Positions 56,113-64,000 of a stretch of DNA of 64,000 nt are shown piece after piece. The notes under the pieces were generated by a model. The model did no database searches. It was not told the DNA's origin and saw only the letters and a program-made list of their open reading frames with translations. Each line of letters starts with the position of its first letter. Within the stretch, counting starts at the first letter, position 1. The stretch is taken from the NCBI GenBank assembly GCA_902651635.1, contig CACRSC010001923.1:238402-302401 (forward strand). Reading direction: 5' to 3'. Made by a program: the position numbers and the translations under genes. The DNA comes from Mastigamoeba balamuthi (lineage: Eukaryota; Evosea; Mastigamoebida; Mastigamoebidae).

Positions 56113-57533
56113 ATGCAGGGCAGCAGGGGCGGCGCGGCGCCTGTGCCGCAGTGCGACGGCATCGTCTACGCCCTCGTGGCCCGCGGCCTCGACGCCCTCG
56201 TCGAGCACGCCGTGGCCGCAGGCAACTCGCCCGCCATCGCGCACCGCCTGCTCGCGCAGCTCGAGCACGCGCCCGACGGCACGCGCAGGAACTTCAGCCA
56301 CGAGGGGTGCGCTGCCCTCACCCCGCCTCCCCTTGCGCGCGCCCCCTTGCCCCGAAGCGGCATCGCTCCTTTCCTGGAACTGTCTGTTTCCGAATCCGGG
56401 CAACTCCACCCACGTTGCCCTGTTCTGGGTTGCTCCTTTCCTGGATTTGATTGTTGCCTATTCCGGGTTATTGTGCCCAATTTGGTTCGCTTTATTTCTG
56501 GAACTGTACCCCTTCTGGTCAATTCACAAGTCAGTTTCTTATCTCTTTCCCAGCGGTGTGGCTTGTGCCGCTCGTGCCTGCCTGGCTGGACGCTGACTGA
56601 CGTACTCCGCCTGCCAGGTTCGTGTTCCACACTATGGTCAAGGACGGCCTCACGGTCATCTGCCTGGCAGACCAGAACTTCGGTGTGGGGCTCCAGTTGA
56701 TTCGACTTTGCTGCTGATGTCATCGCCCGGCCCGCAGGCTACAGGCTGCCCCAGGCGTTCCTGACCGAGGTCCTCGAGAGGTTCCTGGCCGCGCACTACA
56801 GCACGCTCAAGTCCCCTGACGCGACGAGGGCGTCGTTCGACCCGTTTGTCCGAGTCCTCCGCGAGCGGATGGTATCTCTCCGGAGATTCGCGTATCTTCT
56901 CTTGTGATTCCTGAATCCCTGTTTCCGCGCGTCCTCCCCCCAGGACTTCTACTCGCACGACAAGACCGCCGACCGCATCACGTCGGTGAAGCAGGACCTC
57001 GAGGACACCCGGGTCGTTATGATCAAGAACCTCGGTGGGCCGAAAATGCTTCTTGGGGGATTCGGGGCAGAAATAGTATCTGACACGTCACCCGTGACGT
57101 TGCCCGTCTGCTCTCTCGGCGAGTGCAGACAAGGTCCTCGAGCGGGGCGAGGTCATCGAGACGCTCGTGGACAAGACCAGCCAGCTCGAGACGCACACGC
57201 TGACGTTCCGCGTGCGCAGCAAGGCCGTCCGCCGGCAGATGTGCAGGCGCAACTGCTGCCTGGGCTGCACTGTCTTCTGCGTCCTCTTGGTGCGTGCCGC
57301 ATCGCCAGATATATTCCCATATCTTCCTGGATTCCTGAATCCCGAAAATATCGCGATTCCTGCCGCAGGTGATTGCTGTGGTGGCCGTGCTGGTGGTGCT
57401 GTATGAGCGGGGCCTGCTGCCCTCCCCTGGGCACCACGACGACTCGGACGACGTGCACGACGAGCACGAGGCCGCCGAGGCCGTGCTGTCGTTGGCGGGT
57501 GCCCTCGCGGGCGCGTTCAGGCGGGGCGAGTGA
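56113..57533 (+). CDS. Longin R-SNARE, VAMP7 type
   Basis: Six exons, 56113-56306, 56618-56682, 56738-56871, 56944-57034, 57129-57289 and 57369-57533, agree in phase and give 269 residues. The longin domain has QCDGIVYALVARGLDALVEH, FVFHTMVKDGLTVICLAD and YRLPQAFLTEVLERFLAAHY. The SNARE motif is DRITSVKQDLEDTRVVMIKN and DKVLERGEVIETLVDKT, with the zero-layer Arg in VLERGE, followed by a juxtamembrane basic run and a C-terminal anchor (VFCVLLVIAVVAVLVVLY). Unlike typical VAMP7 it has a further 35-residue His/Asp/Glu-rich tail after the anchor. It drives fusion of endosomal/lysosomal or secretory vesicles. Introns 3 and 5 carry ATTCCTGAATCCC and GATTCGCGTATC words. Confidence 0.93.
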
Positions 57534-57796
57534 GAGCGGGCGCTGGGCAGCCCAGGGGCCAGGGGCCAGGGGGCCGAGGCAGCACACTGCGGATCGGGAG
57601 AACCAGACGCACTGCACAGATCGGGAAGCCACGGGGGCTCCGCAACTGAAATTAGAACCCACCGTTTCCCTTTTGACCACCGGTGGGGCACCTCTGGCCG
57701 CGCCGTGGCCGTCGCCTGCCGTGCCGCCGGAGTGCCGGGGCTGCGGCGGTTGCGCTCCCTGTCCAGAGTTCAGCGGACGTGCAGTGACGGCACGGG

Positions 57797-57835
57797 GGAT
57801 ATTTTGTGGCGGCGATTTGAAAAATCCCGCAGGCC
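57797..57835 (+). promoter_or_regulatory. Upstream element of the VIT-phosphatase gene
   Basis: GGGGGATATTTTGTGGCGG and GATTTGAAAAATCCC lie 75-113 bp before the ATG at 57910. The VAMP7-like gene ends 376 bp upstream, so this small gap must hold the promoter. Confidence 0.4.
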
Positions 57836-57909
57836 TTTTTGCAAAAGCGCACCTCGCAATCACACTCGCCGCTAGGCCCTCCTCGCCTGCCACCCTCCCC
57901 CCCCCGCGC

Positions 57910-60900
57910 ATGGGCAACATCGCCAGCTCGCGGCGCGAGGTCTCTGTCACCATCACCGTGCGGGACCTCTGGGCCGAGATCACCTACGTCGAGACGCTCC
58001 AGAACCTCTCCGACTCGGTCTCGGATGCCCTGTGCACTAATCGGCCCCCCCCTCCTCTCCCTCTCCCCCCTCCGACCGCCCAATGTCGAAGCCACAGCGG
58101 CGGGGGAGGAACGCTGGGAACGCCCAGATATCTCGATATTTCGGTGGCGACTCCACTTTATTTTCCCGATCGCGCCGGCATCTCGGGCGCCCCCCGCTGT
58201 GGTAGTGCCGGAATATCGCGATATTCTCCCGCCCGGGTAGCACACAGTGCCACTGATGCGACGTTCTCTCCCTCCCCCCTCAGGCTGGAGATCCCGATGA
58301 GCGGGCTGCTGGTGACGTCGTTCAGCGCCGACATCGACGGCGACGCGCGCCACGTCACGTCGTCTGTGCGGCAGCGCGCGCGGCGCAGGTTCACGTCGCC
58401 GAGCGACCCGGGCCTCGACGAGACGCTGCTGGTCGAGCTGTGCGCGGTGCCGGCGCGGGCGTGCGTGCGCATCCGGGTGGCGGCGCTGGCGCGGGTGGTG
58501 CCGGCGTCGGCCACGCGGGCGGCGCTGGCGGTGCCTGCGCGGGCCATCGGCCGCGAGGAGCCCGCGGTCCTCACCGTCGCCGTCGAGTCCGCCTTCGCCC
58601 GCAGGCTCACCTCGGCCAAGTGCCCCTCGCATCCCGCCACCGGCGTCATCGTGCGTGTCTGCCGCCCCTCCCGCGCCACGGGACGGGGGAGGAGATTTTT
58701 CTCTTTTTGTATGGGTGGATATTTATCATCCGCGCGATACACTGATCTGTATCTGCCGCGCGGCGTGTCTGGAACTAGCTGGCCTTACCTTTTGTCTCGG
58801 ATCGATCTTTGACCGTTAATTTCCTTATTTGGTTGCATCTGTATTTGCTTTGTGTCCCTTTTGGGCCACAACCAGTAAACCTCCGTTGCGTGGGGGGGGC
58901 CCTTGCGCTCGGCACTGACCGCGTGAGCCACACGCGTCTGATTCTGAACCACGGCAGGCCAAGGGCCCGTCGGCGTGCGCGTTCCTGCTGCGGAGCACGA
59001 CGGGGCTGGAGGGGCGGGACTTTGAGTGCGTGTGGGAGTTTGCAGAGGCGCAGGAGGCGCAGGCGGTCATCAGCGGCCCCGTGGCCGGCGAGCGCGGCGA
59101 GTGCGCCTGCTTCGTCTCGCTCTGCCCCGACCAGGCCCTGCACGCGCTCAGCGTCGCCTGGCCCCCTGCGTTCGGCGTCGTCCGCCAGTCGCCCGACACG
59201 GTCGCCGGGCTCCTCCCCGCGGGCTCCGAGGTCGTCGTCTGCGCCCTCTTCGACTGCCCCGCCGGCCGCCCGCCCGCGGACATCGCCTCCCTCACCGTCC
59301 AGGCGCGTCCTGCACCTCCTCTCCCTGCCCCTCCCTGCGCTGCGGCTGTCTGGGCTGCTGTGTCGCTGCTGTGCTGCTGTGCTGCTGTGCTGCTGTGCTG
59401 CTGCTTGGCTGCTGCGGCCACTCTGCCGGGCGCTCTGGGGCGTGTGCGCTGTGTTGTATGTTGTTTGCACCCCGTTAGGCCGAACGGGCTGCGAGGCAGC
59501 CGCTCTCTGTCGGTTGCCCCTCTGCTCTGTGGTCGCGGGGCCAAGAGGGCTGGCATGCCTGCTGGCTCGTGCCCCGTGTGCCCCGTGTGCCCCGCGTGCC
59601 TGCGCTCCTCCGCTGCTTGCTTTGCTGTTGCTGCCCTGCCGCGGGGCTGTGTCTGCGGCTGCCCCCCCTTGCTGCTGCTGCCGCTGCTCTCTGGCTTCCC
59701 GCGTTGTCTGACGCCCGCACGTCGTTGCGCTGCGGTGTGTGTGTCGCTGGCAGGTAGCGTTGCCCAAAGGCCAGGTCAAGACGTACGAGGCGCCGCTGCG
59801 GCCAGCGGCCGCGGGGACGACGGCCGTGCACCAGCTGGCGGCGCGCGAGACGGTGCGGTCGCTGATGTCGGGCGCGATGTCGGGGTCGCCGCAGGAGTGC
59901 TCGGCGTCGGGCACGTGGCGCGCCAAGCCCGTCAAGACGGACGAGTGGAACGCGACGCTCAAGCAGCGGCTCATCTCGCTGGGCCTGCGCTGGGGCCTCG
60001 TGACGCCGTACACGGCCTTCAGCGCCGAGGAGCAGCGCACGGGGCGGCCCGAGCGCGCGCAGGTGTTCTGCAGGAGCGAGGGCGGCTGCAGCGGGCTCGA
60101 CCTGGGCGCGGCCTCGGGGCTCAAGAGCTGCACGCTGCCGACGGGGCAGAGCCTGGGCGCCAAGAAGTCGATCAAGCGCGACCTGGAGCTGCAGGGCAAG
60201 CACAACGCGGCCGAGTCGGTCGTCGACACGGACGACAGGGTCGTGCGCGACATCTCGCACCCCGAGACCAAGCGGCTCGACGCCGACATGCTCTGGTCGC
60301 GCGGCACGCCCTCGGTCTCGCTGCTGCGCAAGCACTTTGGGATGGAGGGGCTCATCACGTGCGAGGCCGCCGAGAAGATCATCTACGAGGCGCGCGAGAT
60401 CTTCCGCAAGGAGCCCAACGTCCTCGAGCTCAGCACCCCCATCAGCGTCTGCGGCGACATCCACGGCCAGTACTACGTGCGTCGTCGTGCCTCTCCTCCC
60501 CCACACTTCCTCCAAGCGAAGAGGCCCTCTGCTCTGCTCGCTCTTCGCTCTTTGCTCCCTCGCCCCTTCCGTGAACTGCGAAGTGTGGCAGCCCTGCCGT
60601 TATGGTGCTGTCGCCGCGGTCTTTTGAGTGTGTCGGGCGCGTGGGTACTGCTCAGCCCCCGCCCGCTGTAACACCCGAGAGGACAGTCGCGCGGTTGCAT
60701 GGGTCGTGCCAGAGTCCCCCTCTGGGGCTGCCCACTGGCCTGCATGGCATTACGGAGTCTCAAAAGAGGAAGATAAGGGGGAGGCCATGCAGTGGCTCTC
60801 TGAGCAGGCCACACCACCTCTGCACGAGACACTGAACGCTTGCGGGGTCTTTGCAGGACCTGCTGTCGATGCTCAAGGCCAACGGGTACCCGAGCGCCGA

Positions 60901-62460
60901 GAACAAGTACCTGTTCCTGGGGGACTACGTGGACAGGGGCTACTTCAGCACCGAGGTGCTGCTGCTGCTCTGCCTGATGAAGATCGCCATGCCCACGAGC
61001 GTCTACCTGCTGCGCGGCAACCACGAGAGCCGCCTGCTCTCGCAGACGCACACGTTCGAGACCGAGTGCGACTACAAGTACAACTACGACGTCTGCACGG
61101 CGTTTGAGACGCTCTTCGACTCGCTGCCGCTGGCGGCGCTCGTGCGCGACACGCCGGCGGGCACGTGCTTCTGCGTGCACGGGGGCATCAGCCCCGACCT
61201 CCACAAGGTCGCAGACATCAACGCCATCGACAGGTTCCGCGAGATCCCCGAGGACGGCCTCTTCTGCGACCTCCTCTGGAGCGACCCCCTCGCCGAGTGG
61301 AACCCCTCCAACAAGGACGTGCGTCCCCCGCTCTCCCTCTGCTCCCTCCGCTCCTTTACCCGCGAGTTGGATGACTTCAGTTTCTTTGACACACACTCTG
61401 AGAGTGGTTGGGGCGCTTGTGGGGTGGAGTGTCTCGTTCTTTTCTTTTGGTGATTGTCTGTTGTGCTTGCTGTGTGCGTGCGTGAGCAGCCGAGCCAGGT
61501 GATGGGCATCGCACTGCAGCAGCACTTGCTTGCGGTTCTGTGGGCACCGCACTCTATGGCGATGCACCTGTGCGGGCCAAGTCTCACCGGCACATGGCCT
61601 GGGCGCAGTTCAAGTTTATGCTGCGGTCCGAGTGGGACAACGTGGACTTTATCGAGAACCGGTCGCGGAAGCTGAGCTACTACTACGGGCCGCGGGCCGT
61701 GAGCCGCTTCCTGGCGGAGAACAACATCGGGTGCGTGGTGCGCGGGCACCAGGTGCAGAAGATGGGCTACATGGAGCACTTTGTCAAGGACGAGGCGCAG
61801 CTGGCCCCCGTGCTCACCATCTTCACGGCGCCCAACTACTGCGACAAGTACTGCAACCGCGGCGCGCTGCTCAAGCTCACCTCGGACGGCTTCAAGATCC
61901 GCCGCTTCCGCGAGTCGCAGCACCCCTTTGTCCTGCCGCAGTTCATGGACGCCATCACCTACTCGCTGCCCTTCTTCACCGACCAGCGTGCGCACCCCCC
62001 GCTGGCTGCGCTGCTGCCCCCCCCCGTCTGCCGCGGACTCTCACGTCCCCTTCCCTTAACCAACGCAGTGGCGACGCTGTTCCAGGCGCTGGCGTCGTCG
62101 ATCAAGTCGCCGAGCCAGGAGAGGACGGCCAAGGAGATCGAGATGGACAAGGCGCTCGACGAGAAGATTGCGGCGCTCCAGAAGCGCCAGGAGCGCCTCA
62201 AGCAGGCGCAGGAGCAGTACCTCTCCGTGCTCTCGCCCTCGTACCACAGTGCGCTGCTGCTGCTCCCCGCCTCTGCCTGCGCCCTGCAATTGACTTGGGG
62301 GGTCGCAGAGAACATCGGGCTGTTCGACAAGGTGCTCGAGGCGGACCGGGTGAACGAGGGCAGGCCGCTCAAGCAGAAGCACCTGCTGGGCGTCATGATG
62401 GTAGGCGGCCGCGCGCGCAGCCGCTGCGACTCGCTGAGCGCGCTGCAGGGCAAGAAATGA
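57910..62460 (+). CDS. VIT-domain / calcineurin A-like phosphatase fusion
   Basis: Eight exons are 57910-58031, 58284-58650, 58958-59302, 59754-60476, 60857-61318, 61609-61987 (start less certain), 62069-62248 and 62309-62460. All phases agree: 909 residues. Residues 1-160 form a VIT-like domain (LWAEITYVETLQNLSDSVSD, GLLVTSFSADIDG). The region that follows VWA in VIT proteins comes next (SVAWPPAFGVVRQSP, LLPAGSEVVVCALFD, RLISLGLRWGLVTPYTAF), but VWA itself is absent. Without a stop or intron the frame enters a PPP phosphatase at about residue 437: GDIHG (512), GDYVDRG (about 541), RGNHE (about 572), HGG (about 627), RGH (about 718). The FMDAITYSLPF end resembles calcineurin A. The tail is a coiled coil, with no clear calmodulin site. 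Intron 3 starts GC (CAG|GCGCGT). The catalytic set looks intact. Confidence 0.82.
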
Positions 62461-63425
62461 GGGCGGGCGCCGGGGGAGCGTCGCTGCGATGTGCGGGGGC
62501 ACTTAGGGCCTGCCTGCTTGTATGGAGACCACCACCCACGCCTGTAATACGACCACCACCCTCTGTCGCTCCGGCCCAACGCCACTGCGCCTTCTCTTGT
62601 CTGTCTGCCTCTGTTCGCTCGTCTTGCTGGGCATCAGCACAGCAGTGCCTCCCCTCTTAGCACTCCCTCCCCCGTGGGGATCCAGGCAGCAGTGGCAGCA
62701 GTGCCGCAGGCCAATCCCTGCTCGCCTCCTTCTTGCCAATTGGCGTCTATACAGGCGCAGTGGAACACCGTTTCTGTTGCCCTGCCAGCGCCACGAGTGG
62801 ACACACCTGAGAGCGGTCCCTGGCGATGGCTGCGACCTCGGTGCTTGCCATGTCCATGTTGTGTGTGTGTGTGTGGGGGGGGGGCGTGGTCAGCGAGGTA
62901 CAGGGGCGCACATAGGCACGAGCCAGGTGGTCACCGCTCGCTCAGCCAACGGTGTGCGTGCGCGGGGGCCACAAAGAGTGCGGCGTCAGGATATCTGGAT
63001 TCTCGCTCATTGCGCGGGGCATGACTTACTACGGGGGACTAGATAGCTCTCGATTACATTACTGGTAATAGTGAGAGACCTGCCCTAGACATCTTGGGAC
63101 GGCGAGGGTGGTATCTCGGGCATAAGGTATGTTATCACGGATTTTGATCAGCCGCCAGGTTGGTCTTGACAGTAGTGCCAAAAATAAGTCTCCACCCCCT
63201 GGTGGGTGTGCCCAATGAAAAAGTCTGTTGCTCCAGGATTTGGATTCCTCGTAGTACTACCTCGTGTGTGTGATGGAAGAAAGGAATGGTAATGGGAACG
63301 CAATTTATTGTGAGTATCCTCACAGTTGAGTAAAATGCAGGCAACCAAACCATACTCGGACCGAGATTGGCATCCTGGCCCAGCTGCCTGGGGCCAACTG
63401 TGGGCATTAACTTGGCAGTTCCACT
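62461..63425. other. Intergenic, no gene seen
   Basis: No supported coding region. A (TG)n followed by a G run lies at 62862-62884, and CAGGATATCTGGATTC at 62988-63003 could be an upstream element of something beyond, but no gene follows closely. Confidence 0.5.
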
Positions 63426-63689
63426 GTGCCTATCATGCAGTGGTTCATTGGCTGTTGCGCCTTCTCACTCGAAGGCAGCCGCGTGCTCTCTGGGTCGACG
63501 GACGCTTCTCTGCACCTCTGGAGCTCCAGGTGCTCTCTACCGAGTGGCCCGTGCACCAGAGGCCCGCTGAGCGCGCTGTCGCAGCTGCGTGCAGAGCTCG
63601 AAGAGGCGCTAAACCAGCACTGCACCAACACATGGCCAGAAAAAACGAGAGAATTAGATTATAAAAGACACAAAATTTCACGTGCATAA
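63426..63689 (+). pseudogene. Single WD40-repeat fragment
   Basis: The frame MPIMQWFIGCCAFSLEGSRV continues with LSGSTDASLHLWSSR, one clear WD40 repeat, then LSQLRAELEEALNQH before a stop in AT-rich DNA at 63687-63689. No other repeats are adjacent, so this is probably a gene fragment or the last exon of a lost WD40 gene. Confidence 0.45.
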
Positions 63690-64000
63690 TTGAGACAAAA
63701 AGTGAAACCGCTCATGAGTGTCAGTCACAGATTTATGACACATTTTCGCAGTAATTACAGGTGCAAATGAGTGAGAGAAACATCTATCATGGCACGTATT
63801 TCCACACTGTATTCTGCATATACATGCTCATCACTTCGTATTGCTCACAAAGTGCTCATTTTTATTTCTAATTGACCTCTCAGAGTGATTGGTGTTGTTG
63901 TGTATTCTATTTTCTCAGTCTCTTTGCTGTCATTTTTTTACCTGTCTTCCTCACTGTCTTGCCCTTCGTTGTGCGTGCCCTCTTGTTTGCTAAGGATGAC
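63690..64000. other. AT-rich window end
   Basis: Nothing recognisable; likely the start of another AT-rich island. Confidence 0.5.

Noticed and set aside
57910-60230. VIT protein and phosphatase as two separate genes
   Set aside because: The shared 723-nt exon has no stop, no splice pair and no suitable ATG between the two parts; kept as a fusion, pending cDNA.
59475-61567. Long minus-strand frames opposite the phosphatase gene
   Set aside because: Antisense shadows; the plus strand holds all PPP catalytic motifs.

Overview
This window looks like nuclear DNA of a free-living or symbiotic microbial eukaryote. The genes are GC-rich and split by short GT-AG introns whose donor is usually GTGCGT. 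The proteins are purely eukaryotic: BEACH, NSUN2, PUM3, MIT, longin SNARE, TAF-type histone fold, calcineurin. The gene set (BEACH/WD40, AIG1-type GTPase, LRR and U-box proteins, membrane-tethered class III cyclase, selenoprotein K) fits an amoebozoan-like protist, but I cannot fix the species. GC-rich gene blocks alternate with AT-rich islands that hold decayed DNA transposons.

Layout. 1-2827: 3' part of a BEACH/WD40 gene, then an inverted, decayed copy of part of it. 3.5-7.4 kb: AT-rich, no supported gene. 7.5-21.6 kb: compact block with a TAF3/TAF8-like histone-fold protein, NSUN2 (minus), a MIT protein with a roughly 0.6 kb microsatellite in its intron (minus), a degenerate Rho-like GTPase, a small unknown protein, an FHA/AT-hook protein, a 2-Cys peroxiredoxin (minus) and an AIG1-type GTPase. 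21.6-26 kb: AT-rich island with a PIF/Harbinger-like transposase remnant. 26.2-30.5 kb: PiT phosphate transporter (apparent frameshift) and an F-box-like/LRR protein. 31.3-34.4 kb: an LRR gene in which each repeat is its own 69-nt exon, next to a double U-box gene. 34.6-38.9 kb: gene fragments and two almost identical 1.6 kb copies of a secreted, probably GPI-anchored glycoprotein gene around an assembly N. 39.1-45.7 kb: PUM3/Puf6 and a receptor-type class III nucleotide cyclase. 45.7-50.1 kb: two decayed Tc1/mariner elements. 50.2-64 kb: selenoprotein K with an in-frame TGA and a SECIS element that I could fold by hand, a low-complexity protein plus its broken copy, a VAMP7-like longin R-SNARE, and a VIT-domain/calcineurin-A fusion.

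Three observations stand out. (1) Selenoprotein K: the coding sequence reaches a Gly-Gly-TGA-Gly terminus and a SECIS fold with the UGA/GA quartet and apical AA lies about 70 nt downstream. (2) A single eight-exon frame, in phase at every junction, joins a VIT region lacking its VWA domain to a full calcineurin-like phosphatase. (3) The LRR gene is a tandem array of symmetric phase-1 exon plus intron modules. Genome-style signals recur as well: GATATC-like AT-rich words 20-120 bp upstream of many start codons, the same words and CAATTGA-type motifs inside introns, and at least three GC-AG introns. Exon borders were placed by eye from splice consensus, reading phase and family conservation. No searches were run.
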